Source of the DNA: Lachnospiraceae bacterium UBA7598
GTDB taxonomy: Bacteria; Bacillota; Clostridia; Lachnospirales; Lachnospiraceae
DNA length: 5,080 nucleotides
NCBI GenBank assembly: GCA_002474415.1
Contig: DLQV01000055.1
Coordinates: 1 to 5,080, forward strand
Direction of reading: 5' to 3'
Part shown: piece after piece, positions 1 to 5,080 of the stretch
How the letters are laid out: every line of letters begins with the position of its first letter
Position numbering within the stretch: the stretch's first letter is position 1
Translations under genes and position numbers: made by a program
The notes under the pieces: model-generated
Database searches by the model: none
Told to the model about the DNA's origin: nothing
What the model saw: only the letters and a program-made list of their open reading frames with translations

Positions 1-915
1 CTTTTTGCAGAAGATTTTGAAGTCGTCTGCATAGCGAACCAGATAACATTCTTTCAGTTTGGTATAGCTTCTCAATGCCCGAATCGTGTTGCTTTTATCG
101 GGTGTTCCATTGGCATAAATCCTGTGGACGTAGTTTCGCTTGGTCGGCATTTCTTCCCACTGACTTGCCACCCACCAATCCAGTTCATTCAGAACGATGT
201 TGGATAACAGCGGTGATAAAATACCGCCCTGTGGTGTTCCTGTTTCGGGAGATATTACAATGTCATTAAACAGAATATCCGCTTTCAACATTGCTTTGAT
301 AATTGCTAATACTTTCAAATCCTGTATGCCCATTGCCCATATTTGCCGTATCAGCTTTGCGTGGTTGATGTTGTCAAAGAAGCCTTTAATATCAATATCC
401 ACAACATAGTGCAGATTTTGAAGCTGTATCATTTTGTAGCATTGTGCCACTGCATTTTGGGCTGACCTGTATGGTCTGAACCCATTACTGCGTTCGTGGA
501 ATTTAGCTTCACATATAGGCTCTAATATTTGTAATACGCATTGCTGTATCAACCTGTCCCATATACTCGGAATACCGAGAGGACGTTGTTTTCCGTTGCC
601 TTTATCAATGTAGGTACGGCGAACTTTTTTCGGCTGATAGTAATTCAGCTTGTTTCTGACCTTTTGGGCTACAGTCTGAATTGGATACTTTTGAATATCC
701 GTAATGATTTTTCCGTCAACTCCGGCAGTGAAGCTGCCTTTGTTTTTGCAGATATTTCGGTACGCAAGCACAATATTCTCCTCCGAAACTATGAGCTTCA
801 TAAGATGTTTAAAGCACTTGCCCTGCTTGCTCTGTTCATACATTCCGCATAATTTTTCCTGCAAGCCGTACCTATACATATTTTTCTCTGATTTGTTTAC
901 AGTTTTCTTTGCCAT
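1..915 (-). CDS. ltrA: Group II intron reverse transcriptase/maturase (LtrA-like), C-terminus beyond the window
   Basis: The frame is open for 305 codons from an ATG at 915 to the window edge with no stop. My translation shows the reverse transcriptase blocks in order: RT0 (NKGSFTAGVDG, residues ~58-68), RPLGIPSIWDR (111-121), FRPYRSAQNA (146-155), the first catalytic Asp in VVDIDIKGFFDNINH (171-185), GTPQGGILSPLLSNI (226-240) and YADDF (295-299). The catalytic aspartates are present, so the RT core looks active. Known members bind their own intron RNA, assist splicing, and copy the intron into DNA during retrohoming. The remaining thumb, maturase (X), DNA-binding and any HNH endonuclease domains must lie below base 1, so activity and intron class cannot be judged. 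The gene sits inside the intron that splits the coupling-protein gene, on the same strand. Confidence 0.97.
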   Translation of the reverse strand, partial: MAKKTVNKSEKNMYRYGLQEKLCGMYEQSKQGKCFKHLMKLIVSEENIVLAYRNICKNKGSFTAGVDGKIITDIQKYPIQTVAQKVRNKLNYYQPKKVRRTYIDKGNGKQRPLGIPSIWDRLIQQCVLQILEPICEAKFHERSNGFRPYRSAQNAVAQCYKMIQLQNLHYVVDIDIKGFFDNINHAKLIRQIWAMGIQDLKVLAIIKAMLKADILFNDIVISPETGTPQGGILSPLLSNIVLNELDWWVASQWEEMPTKRNYVHRIYANGTPDKSNTIRALRSYTKLKECYLVRYADDFKIFCKK

Positions 916-920
916 AGTAA

Positions 921-931
921 CCACCGCCTTT
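921..931 (-). promoter_or_regulatory. Ribosome binding site of the maturase
   Basis: The minus strand reads AAAGGCGGTGG just ahead of the ATG at 915. The GGTGG part ends 5 bases before the ATG and the AAAGG part lies further up. This purine-rich stretch is in intron domain IV. In Ll.LtrB the corresponding site overlaps the maturase high-affinity RNA-binding region and allows autoregulation; whether that applies here is inference. Confidence 0.55.
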
Positions 932-947
932 CAGCGTGCTTTTTCTG

Positions 948-963
948 GATAACTTTAGTTATC
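948..963 (-). repeat. Hairpin in intron domain IV region, upstream of the maturase
   Basis: GATAACT and AGTTATC form a perfect 7-base inverted repeat separated by two bases. It sits about 33 bases upstream of the maturase ATG, where the domain IVa stem-loop of many group II introns lies. The RNA would need to open the top pairs to leave a viable loop. The domain IV assignment is inference from position. Confidence 0.4.
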
Positions 964-1229
964 ATTCTTACCCGAAGCTATGAAATCACTTTGTGAGCAC
1001 TACGCATACATATTAAACTTTGATTTTTACGACTTGTGCCTATCCCTCCACCGCTTATTATCACGGCTTCATCGGTACTGTGGCACTACTCTCACAGTCC
1101 CTAATCAGCTTATACGGCATAATCGCTTTCGTCTGAAATCAGTATCGGATTGTGAACTCCACTGGTCGGACTGCTTTCCACGTTCCATTATTCTTAGCAT
1201 TGGTACAACTTAGGTCAATCCTTTAGTCC

Positions 1230-1237
1230 TGCAAACA
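1230..1237 (-). other. Candidate exon-binding site 1 (EBS1) of the intron
   Basis: The minus strand reads TGTTTGCA. It can pair over 8 bases, two of them G-U wobbles, with the last 8 bases of the 5' exon, TGCGAATA (1666-1659), the expected IBS1. It follows a GTACC-GTAA-GGTAT hairpin and lies about 420 bases into the intron. An 8-base match with wobbles could arise by chance in ~740 bases at a rate well above a few percent, and I found no EBS2 partner at the normal spacing, so this stays a candidate. Confidence 0.3.
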
Positions 1238-1250
1238 TACCTTACGGTAC
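1237..1250 (-). repeat. GUAA tetraloop hairpin in the intron RNA
   Basis: The RNA GUACC-GUAA-GGUAU folds into a 5-base-pair stem (one terminal G-U pair) closed by a GNRA loop. It lies directly 5' of the EBS1 candidate in domain I territory. GNRA loops in group II introns dock into helical receptors; the partner is not identified here. Confidence 0.5.
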
Positions 1251-1256
1251 TTACTG

Positions 1257-1272
1257 CCTATAACAGTATAGG
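1257..1272 (-). repeat. Six-base-pair hairpin in the intron RNA
   Basis: CCTATA and TATAGG form a perfect stem around the loop CTGT. It lies seven bases 5' of the GUAA hairpin on the intron RNA and is probably part of the same domain I branch. Confidence 0.45.
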
Positions 1273-1325
1273 GAGTTTCATACTAACAACTTTTACTCCA
1301 CCCCGTATGCATGCAAATTTGCACC

Positions 1326-1341
1326 CCGACATTTCTATCGG
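1326..1341 (-). repeat. GAAA tetraloop hairpin in the intron RNA
   Basis: The RNA CCGAUA-GAAA-UGUCGG forms six base pairs, one of them U-G, capped by a GAAA loop. This is a classic tertiary-contact element and supports a structured ribozyme here. Its specific named contact is not assigned. Confidence 0.55.
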
Positions 1342-1658
1342 TCATTCGTATAGAACCGTACACTCGGATTTTCGTCGGGCTTTTTAAGCCATTCTAACCA
1401 TATTGCACCGCCGTCCGCACTATAGGCAGTACATCACACCTCTGTGACGCTTTCCTCGGCTTTATCCGTTAGGACTGCTCTCGTGCGACTTTCACGGGCT
1501 TACGACATCTGCATTTCACACTGCTTAGCCGTCCGTAGTTTTAACGTGAGCCTTTCAGGGCGTTACTCCGTCATTCGACTCATCAGAATAATAGTTCTAC
1601 GTAACTATATTTAATTTTTGTTACGTGCCGCACCTTTTCAGTACGAAACGTGTCACAC

Positions 1659-1666
1659 TATTCGCA
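1659..1666 (-). other. Candidate intron-binding site 1 (IBS1) at the end of the 5' exon
   Basis: The exon ends TGCGAATA immediately before the intron GTGTG. In group II introns the last 5-8 exon bases pair with EBS1 for splice-site and target-site recognition. The proposed partner is at 1230-1237. These bases code for the Ala-Asn of DEFAN plus the first base of the next codon. Confidence 0.35.
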
Positions 1667-3030
1667 AATTCATCGAGCAAGCAGCGAACATGGTAGTTCA
1701 GCTTGCCGCCCTCTGAATTGTCCGCTTTTGTGCATAAAAGATTGAATAACTGCGAATACATGATCGCAACCAGAAAATTGAATGTTGCATCGGTATCCGA
1801 GATGATAACAAAGAGTGCAGACAGTTCATCACCCAGCTTGTCCAGACCAAGTTCGTCATAGCTTGTGATTTCTAAGACTTCATCAATGGCAAAAGGGGCT
1901 AAGCGTGTAGAACAGGAAATGAGGATCGACTTTGCAGTTTTTCCTGCGGCAAGTTTGTAAGCGTGATACTGCTTGCAGGCGAATGCACCCAGTCGCTTCT
2001 GTTCCTCATTCGGCTGATTTGCTTTCATTTCCTGAAATTCATTGCTGATTTCCGCATCATTGGGGAAATCAGCGTTGATCCAGCATTCAATAAATGCAAA
2101 CAGTCGGTCAATGGCATTCTGGAATGTTTCATCGTCCTCACGGCATTCCGAAGAATTGATCATTTCAATCAGCGTTTCAAAGTTCTGTTCTTCCGGTGGA
2201 TTGATCGTAAAGATCATAGCGATATATGCGGTATAAAGCAGCTTTTCTGCCTTTACCCAGAAGTCATCACCGCCGTTTTGCTGAGAACTCTGCGTATTCT
2301 TAATGAGAACGTCCACAAATTTCAGAATATCCTTTTCTCTGTTCTTTTTGGAGATGTAGGCAAAGGGATTGTAGTGCATGGATTTGCCGAAATCAATGGT
2401 ATTGAACACCTTGATTCGATACGGCTGATAGGATAGATTGCCTTTCTCGTCCTTATACGGTCTGCCACGTTCCAGCATTTTGCCGCATTCAATCAGAACT
2501 GTGCCTTTGGGGTCTGTCACGATATATGAGGAGTGCATCTGCATGAGATTCGGCTTTACAAAAAATCTCGTTTTACCAGAGCCGGAACCGCCGATCACCA
2601 GAATATTCTTGTTTCTGGCGTACTTCGGGTGAGAGGGTTTTCCCATGGTCAAGCCCTCTGTCTGTGTGAGAATGACATTGTTGTCTTTCTCTTTGAAATC
2701 CATATATGGCTCAATATCTTTTTCCGTACCCCATACAGCAGAGCCATACTCTGTGCCTTGCCGGAACTTCTTTTTGTTGGCTGCACGCATTTTCATAACA
2801 AATTTCATAGCAACGCCAACAGCAATTCCAACCAGCAGATCAATCGGATGAAATGACGGAATGATATGGGCAAAAGCCGTGCCGAGATTGTTCAGGGCAG
2901 GAAGTATCTTTTCAGAAACGTTTTTTCCCTCAGCTGTCCGGAATGCAAAACAGATGATATTGCCTGCATAACCGAAAATGACATAGGCAAGGTTATTGAG
3001 AACGAGTTTTTTTATCTTTCGAGAATCCAT
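1659..3030 (-). CDS. VirD4/TraG-type type IV coupling protein, 5' exon split by the group II intron
   Basis: A membrane-anchored ATPase of this family brings the relaxase-DNA complex to the type IV secretion channel during conjugation. From the ATG at 3030 the exon encodes 457 residues. Two N-terminal hydrophobic segments (~13-30 and ~63-79) are followed by the nucleotide-binding domain with Walker A GGSGSGKT (~147-154), the family segment DFWVKAEKLLYTAYI (~256-270), and Walker B VRCLLDEFAN at the very end (~448-457). I chose this ATG because AAGGTG lies 6 bases before it. A GTG at 3039, three codons upstream, overlaps that site and has no good site of its own. Family members usually run near 600 residues, so roughly 130-150 C-terminal residues should be in the 3' exon beyond the window. 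Without splicing, 12 intron-encoded residues follow and the frame stops at 1621-1623, leaving an ATPase cut at Walker B. It follows the PcfB-like gene with a 10-base gap. Confidence 0.93.
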
Positions 3031-3036
3031 TTCAAT

Positions 3037-3042
3037 CACCTT
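3037..3042 (-). promoter_or_regulatory. Ribosome binding site that decides the coupling-protein start
   Basis: The minus strand reads AAGGTG, six bases from the ATG at 3030. Its first bases overlap the stop codon of the upstream PcfB-like gene, so the two genes are probably translationally coupled. The GTG within it is a poorer start candidate. Confidence 0.65.
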
Positions 3043-3508
3043 AATGCGTCATTTCCTTAGACTTCTCACGGACTTTTTCTTTCTTCTTCGGTTCATGAGA
3101 AACCTGTTTTGCCATATCTTTGATCTGCTGTCGGGTGATCTCCGCACGGGGTTTTGTTAGTTCGCCCTGCTTTTTGCTGGCAAACTCCTGAAAAGCCCTC
3201 TTGAAATCTTCCATTTTTCCTGCCTGAAAGAAAACATGATAGGTATCGCTTTCCGGTTCTTTCTTGACGGCATAGTCAATGTCATATTTCTTTGCTACAC
3301 TCAGAAAGTCCGCAATGCCTTTGATTTCCACGTTTTCCAGCTTGCCGGAATGCTCCGATAGCTTTTTCATGGAAACTCTGCCTTTTCTCTGCGACTTTCC
3401 GGAAAGAAAGTCCTGTATGGCAGATTTCAAAGTATCGACCGTAAATTCTCTGCTCCTGACTGACAGATCTATGGTTTTTCGCAAGTCTTTTTCAAAGTCT
3501 GTACTCAT
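3041..3508 (-). CDS. PcfB-like conjugation accessory protein (DUF3801 family)
   Basis: This 155-residue cytoplasmic protein has no signal peptide or membrane segment. It resembles the PcfB/DUF3801 family encoded next to coupling proteins in pCF10-like plasmids and Tn1549-like elements. The family-like core covers roughly residues 15-115, with the recognisable stretches GRVSMKKLSEHSGKLENVEI (43-62), FLSVAKKYDIDYAVKK (68-83) and YHVFFQAGKMEDFKRAFQEF (90-109). The C-terminal 40 residues are rich in Lys and Glu and probably disordered. The ATG at 3508 overlaps the upstream stop as ATGA and has no strong ribosome binding site, which points to translational coupling. Placement directly before the coupling-protein gene suggests a role in substrate recruitment or relaxosome function, but its biochemical role is not shown by the sequence. 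The family call is from recalled pattern, not a profile search. Confidence 0.82.
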   Translation of the reverse strand: MSTDFEKDLRKTIDLSVRSREFTVDTLKSAIQDFLSGKSQRKGRVSMKKLSEHSGKLENVEIKGIADFLSVAKKYDIDYAVKKEPESDTYHVFFQAGKMEDFKRAFQEFASKKQGELTKPRAEITRQQIKDMAKQVSHEPKKKEKVREKSKEMTH

Positions 3509-3750
3509 GCCGGAAACGTAAATACTGCGTCGATGTTTTCACGAAGCCATCTGGAAAAATCATTCTTAACAGCTTGGAACGTTTCTGCATCGTCATATTC
3601 TGCGATAACGATACCGTTTTCCGTATCGCCTTTCAGATAGACCATGAAGCCGTATCCGCTTCCGTCATCATACTCACCACAGGTGACACACGAAACGGCA
3701 TTAGAGTAGTTGAATGCAGTTCCGTCCTGCGAGATAATTGATAAGGTCAT
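3505..3750 (-). CDS. Small protein of unknown function, first gene of the conjugation operon
   Basis: I do not recognise a named family for this 81-residue protein. It has no membrane segment. A CVTC pair (Cys21, Cys24) is followed by an acidic, glycine-rich stretch (EYDDGSGYG, 26-34), then predicted strands (FMVYLKG, GIVIAEY) and a helix with an aromatic/basic end (FSRWLREN, 65-72). This fits a small alpha/beta fold. It is a real gene by context: AAAGGAG sits 7 bases before the ATG, its stop overlaps the next start as ATGA, and it leads a tight operon with the PcfB-like and coupling-protein genes. Two cysteines alone are too few for a confident metal-site claim. Confidence 0.78.
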   Translation of the reverse strand: MTLSIISQDGTAFNYSNAVSCVTCGEYDDGSGYGFMVYLKGDTENGIVIAEYDDAETFQAVKNDFSRWLRENIDAVFTFPA

Positions 3751-3757
3751 ACGCTCG

Positions 3758-3764
3758 CTCCTTT
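3758..3764 (-). promoter_or_regulatory. Strong ribosome binding site of the small operon-leading gene
   Basis: The minus strand reads AAAGGAG, seven bases before the ATG at 3750. This is a near-perfect Gram-positive Shine-Dalgarno sequence and fixes the start. The two downstream genes in the operon appear to rely partly on coupling to this initiation. Confidence 0.85.
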
Positions 3765-3774
3765 CCCGCTTACT

Positions 3775-3806
3775 ATTTGCAGTTTAGCAAAAAGCAGACT
3801 GCAAAT
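3775..3806. repeat. Inverted repeat upstream of the conjugation operon, possible operator
   Basis: ATTTGCAGT (3775-3783) and ACTGCAAAT (3798-3806) are perfect 9-base arms around a 14-base spacer. The near arm begins 25 bases upstream of the operon's first ATG, so it lies in the leader or promoter. Arm centres are 23 bases apart, about two helical turns, which suits a dimeric repressor. Function is inference. Confidence 0.45.
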
Positions 3807-3852
3807 CTCTCAAGTTTTTTCAAGCATTTTTCAGCTTGTTAAAGTTGTTTGC

Positions 3853-3887
3853 AGCTTTTTTAAGTGATTTTCAGTAGAAAAAAAGCT
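3853..3887. repeat. Inverted repeat AGCTTTTTT/AAAAAAGCT in the intergenic region
   Basis: Perfect 9-base arms (3853-3861 and 3879-3887) flank a 17-base spacer. The arms are mostly A/T homopolymer in an AT-rich region, so chance is a real possibility. It could form a weak stem in either transcript. Confidence 0.3.
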
Positions 3888-3917
3888 TACTTTTAACAAC
3901 CGAAAACAGTTTTTATA

Positions 3918-3946
3918 TTGAATTTTCAGATGATTTATGGTATAAT
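3918..3946 (+). promoter_or_regulatory. Sigma-A-type promoter of the nuclease gene
   Basis: TTGAAT (3918-3923) and TATAAT (3941-3946) are separated by exactly 17 bases. TGG directly before TATAAT gives a full extended -10 (TGnTATAAT). Transcription should start near 3953, leaving a leader of about 60 bases with the palindrome in it. This is the best promoter in the window and shows the nuclease is transcribed independently of the conjugation genes. Confidence 0.85.
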
Positions 3947-3971
3947 ACAGACAGTAATCATATCAAAAAAT

Positions 3972-3996
3972 AAAGTTGCGACACTGTCACAACTTT
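3972..3996 (+). promoter_or_regulatory. Leader palindrome of the nuclease gene, possible operator or attenuator
   Basis: AAAGTTGCGACA and TGTCACAACTTT form 12-base arms around one central C, with a single mismatch (3979/3989). Two further T bases follow, giving an uninterrupted T5 run at 3994-3998, so in RNA it resembles an intrinsic terminator. It lies between the promoter and the ribosome binding site. The first 22 bases repeat, with one difference, inside the nuclease gene at 4308-4329. Confidence 0.6.
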
Positions 3997-4001
3997 TTAA
4001 G

Positions 4002-4007
4002 AAAGGA
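4002..4007 (+). promoter_or_regulatory. Ribosome binding site that decides the nuclease start
   Basis: AAAGGA lies six bases before the ATG at 4014. The open frame extends upstream to 3918, but that part covers the promoter and has no ATG, GTG or TTG after the predicted transcription start, so 4014 is the start. Confidence 0.85.
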
Positions 4008-4013
4008 ATTTTT

Positions 4014-5051
4014 ATGAGCGAGTTGATGAAATACACAGAGTCTGCTGATCTTTATTCCAAAATATCAAATCTCATAACCGCAAAAAAATATACTGTTTCA
4101 CGTGCTGTCAATTCAGCCATTGTCTTTCTCTATTGGGAGATCGGCGAAACTATTTGTAAGGATATTTTACAGAATCATAAAGCAGAGTACGGGAAAAATA
4201 TTATAAATGAAGTGGCAAAACAGCTGTCTCAAGATTATGGAAAAGGATTTGACCGAACAGCAATTTTCAGAATGGTGCAGTTTTATCAGGAGTTTCCTGA
4301 TAAAGAAAAAGTTGCGACACTGTCGCAACAATTGACTTGGTCTCATTTTGTAGTTTTGCTTCCAATCGAAGATGAATTAAAAAGAGATTTTTACGCTGCT
4401 ATGTGCAAATCAGAAAATTGGAGTGTTCGTGTACTGAGAGAACGTAAAAACTCTATGCTCTATGAACGCACAGCTATTTCCAAAAAGCCGGATGAAACGA
4501 TTAAAAACGATATTGCACTTCTTATGGAAAAGGATAAGATGTCATTGGATCTATTTTATCGTGATCCTTATGTGCTTGATTTTCTCGGATTGAAAGATAC
4601 ATACAGTGAAAAAGATTTGGAAAATGCAATTTTGTCTGAACTTGAACGATTTATACTTGAAATGGGCAGTGATTTTGCTTTTATGGCAAGACAAAAACAT
4701 TTCGTTCTGGACGGAAAAGATTACTACATGGACTTGCTTTTCTATCATCGTTCTCTCAGGCGACTTGTTCTCATCGAATTAAAACTTGGTGCATTTGAAC
4801 CTGAGCATAAGGGACAAGTTGAACTCTATCTGCGTTGGCTGAAAAAGAATGAAATGTGCGAGGGAGAAGATGATCCGATTGCTTTGATTCTTTGTGCAGA
4901 AAAATCACAGGAAACAGTAGAACTTATGGAATTAGATAAGGGAAGCATCCACGTTGCACAATACCTGACAAAAATGCCGCCGAAAAAAATACTGGAAGAA
5001 AAATTGGCAATTGCTATTGAAAACGCTAAGGAACAGCTGGAACAAAGATAA
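4014..5051 (+). CDS. YhcG-family (DUF1016) PDDEXK nuclease
   Basis: A complete 345-residue protein of usual family length. The N-terminal DUF1016_N helical domain (~10-150) contains NSAIVFLYWEIGETI (33-47), YGKGFDRTAIFRMVQFYQEF (75-94) and the hallmark KVATLSQQLTWSHFVVLLPI (99-118). The C-terminal PDDEXK domain (~175-330) has FLGL (190-193), MDLLFYHRSLRRLVLIELK (239-257) and KGQVELYLRWL (266-276). The D240...E255-x-K257 catalytic set is intact with Gln268 following, so it looks active. The family is common in mobile and accessory DNA; suggested roles are DNA processing, defence or restriction-linked activity, but none is settled by this sequence. The gene has its own promoter, points away from the conjugation operon and appears to be cargo. 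The codons for VATLSQ form a perfect DNA palindrome that recurs in its leader. Confidence 0.94.
   Translation: MSELMKYTESADLYSKISNLITAKKYTVSRAVNSAIVFLYWEIGETICKDILQNHKAEYGKNIINEVAKQLSQDYGKGFDRTAIFRMVQFYQEFPDKEKVATLSQQLTWSHFVVLLPIEDELKRDFYAAMCKSENWSVRVLRERKNSMLYERTAISKKPDETIKNDIALLMEKDKMSLDLFYRDPYVLDFLGLKDTYSEKDLENAILSELERFILEMGSDFAFMARQKHFVLDGKDYYMDLLFYHRSLRRLVLIELKLGAFEPEHKGQVELYLRWLKKNEMCEGEDDPIALILCAEKSQETVELMELDKGSIHVAQYLTKMPPKKILEEKLAIAIENAKEQLEQR
4308..4329 (+). repeat. Second copy of the palindrome, inside the nuclease coding sequence
   Basis: GTTGCGACA (4311-4319), a central C at 4320, and TGTCGCAAC (4321-4329) form a perfect 19-base palindrome encoding Val-Ala-Thr-Leu-Ser-Gln. Together with the preceding AAA it matches the leader sequence 3972-3993 in 21 of 22 positions. 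Copies are 336 bases apart and in the same codon frame. Confidence 0.8.
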
Positions 5052-5080
5052 TATCTATAGACCCACCGAAAAAAAGTCTG

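Larger units (their letters stand above)
1..1658 (-). mobile_element. Group II intron inserted in the coupling-protein gene (3' end outside window)
   Basis: The 5' end is placed at 1658, where the minus strand reads GTGTGACACG, matching the group II 5' consensus GUGYG. Directly upstream, the coupling-protein frame is conserved up to DEFAN and then departs from the family. The element has the usual order: ~740 bases of non-coding ribozyme, then the RT/maturase ORF in domain IV. Domains V and VI, including the AGC...GUU catalytic helix, and the 3' splice site are expected beyond base 1. The intron has the same orientation as its host gene, as splicing requires. It interrupts after the first base of a codon (phase 1). 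The exact 5' base is inferred from consensus plus the host-frame break, not from a comparison with an uninterrupted copy. Confidence 0.92.
916..1658 (-). ncRNA. Group II intron ribozyme RNA, 5' part (domains I to start of IV)
   Basis: These 743 bases contain no convincing coding frame and lie between the predicted 5' splice site and the maturase start, where domains I-III and the 5' side of domain IV belong. On the minus strand there are compact hairpins, including CCGATA-GAAA-TGTCGG, GTACC-GTAA-GGTAT and CCTATA-CTGT-TATAGG. Two of them carry GNRA tetraloops, the loops group II introns use for tertiary contacts. I did not assign each helix to a domain. Short open frames on the plus strand here are antisense to the RNA and have no supporting signals. 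Confidence 0.85.
3751..4013. other. AT-rich divergent intergenic region between conjugation operon and nuclease gene
   Basis: These 263 bases contain no gene. They hold, from left to right: the ribosome binding site of the minus-strand operon, an ATTTGCAGT/ACTGCAAAT inverted repeat, a run of T-rich sequence with CAAGC/GCTTG and AGCTTTTTT/AAAAAAGCT inverted repeats, the plus-strand promoter, the leader palindrome and the nuclease ribosome binding site. I could not find a convincing -35/-10 pair for the minus-strand operon, although it must be transcribed from here or from a gene outside this orientation. Confidence 0.8.

Noticed and set aside
541..1213. Several plus-strand open frames of 77-103 codons
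   Set aside because: They lie antisense to the reverse transcriptase and intron RNA and have no supporting ribosome binding sites or recognisable products.
1240..1256. EBS2 pairing of AGTAAGTA with exon TGCTTGCT
   Set aside because: The exon segment lies nine bases upstream of IBS1, farther than IBS2 normally sits, and the intron side overlaps the GUAA hairpin stem.
1625..1633. Alternative intron 5' end at a second GTGCG (minus strand, starting at 1633)
   Set aside because: It also fits the GUGYG consensus, but would leave SVTRFVLKR in the exon, which does not match the expected Ile-Gly continuation after DEFAN.
1621..1658. Native C-terminus of the coupling protein ending at 1621
   Set aside because: The last 12 residues (SVTRFVLKRCGT) follow DEFAN directly, do not resemble the family, and are encoded by the intron 5' end. 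The protein would lack the rest of its ATPase domain.
1963..2436. 157-codon plus-strand open frame
   Set aside because: It is fully antisense to the well-supported coupling-protein gene, and its translation shows no recognisable domain.
3031..3039. GTG start for the coupling protein at 3039
   Set aside because: It overlaps the AAGGTG that serves the ATG at 3030 and has no good ribosome binding site of its own. It adds only three residues.
3918..4013. Upstream extension of the nuclease reading frame to 3918
   Set aside because: The extension begins within the -35 element, spans the -10 element, and has no standard start codon after the predicted transcription start. The ATG at 4014 has a well-spaced AAAGGA.
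4551..4748. 65-codon minus-strand open frame inside the nuclease gene
   Set aside because: It is antisense to the conserved PDDEXK region and explained by that gene's codon content.
5059..5079. AGAC...GTCT as a terminator after the nuclease gene
   Set aside because: The stem is four pairs with a 13-base loop and no T-run before the window ends. A real terminator may lie just beyond.

Overview
The window looks like part of an integrative conjugative element (or conjugative plasmid) from a Gram-positive, Clostridia-type Firmicute. This rests on the gene set (a PcfB-like DUF3801 protein followed by a VirD4/TraG-type coupling protein, as in Tn1549-like elements and pCF10-like plasmids), strong AAAGGAG-type ribosome binding sites and moderately AT-rich DNA. 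The genus cannot be fixed from the sequence, and no integrase, relaxase or element end is inside the window.

Layout. On the minus strand, reading from about 3750 down to 1, there is a compact operon: a small unknown protein (3750-3505), a PcfB-like protein (3508-3041, 4-base ATGA overlap) and a type IV coupling protein (starting at 3030). The coupling-protein gene is interrupted after base 1659, inside the codons for its Walker B motif (DEFAN), by a group II intron in the same orientation. The first ~740 intron bases (1658-916) are non-coding ribozyme sequence. From 915 to the window edge is the intron-encoded reverse transcriptase/maturase, with an intact YADD motif. Its C-terminus, ribozyme domains V-VI and the 3' exon lie beyond base 1. 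If the intron splices, the coupling protein should be restored. If not, translation adds 12 intron-encoded residues and stops at 1621.

On the plus strand, divergent from the operon, a complete 345-residue YhcG-family (DUF1016) PDDEXK nuclease gene (4014-5051) has its own near-consensus promoter (3918-3946). A 264-base AT-rich region separates the two transcription units and holds several inverted repeats.

The most unusual signal is a palindrome, GTTGCGACA-C-TGTCGCAAC. It occurs once inside the nuclease gene, where it encodes VATLSQ, and again almost unchanged in the same gene's 5' leader between promoter and ribosome binding site. The copies are exactly 336 bases (112 codons) apart and in the same reading frame. 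This suggests an operator, attenuator or recognition site linked to the nuclease itself.
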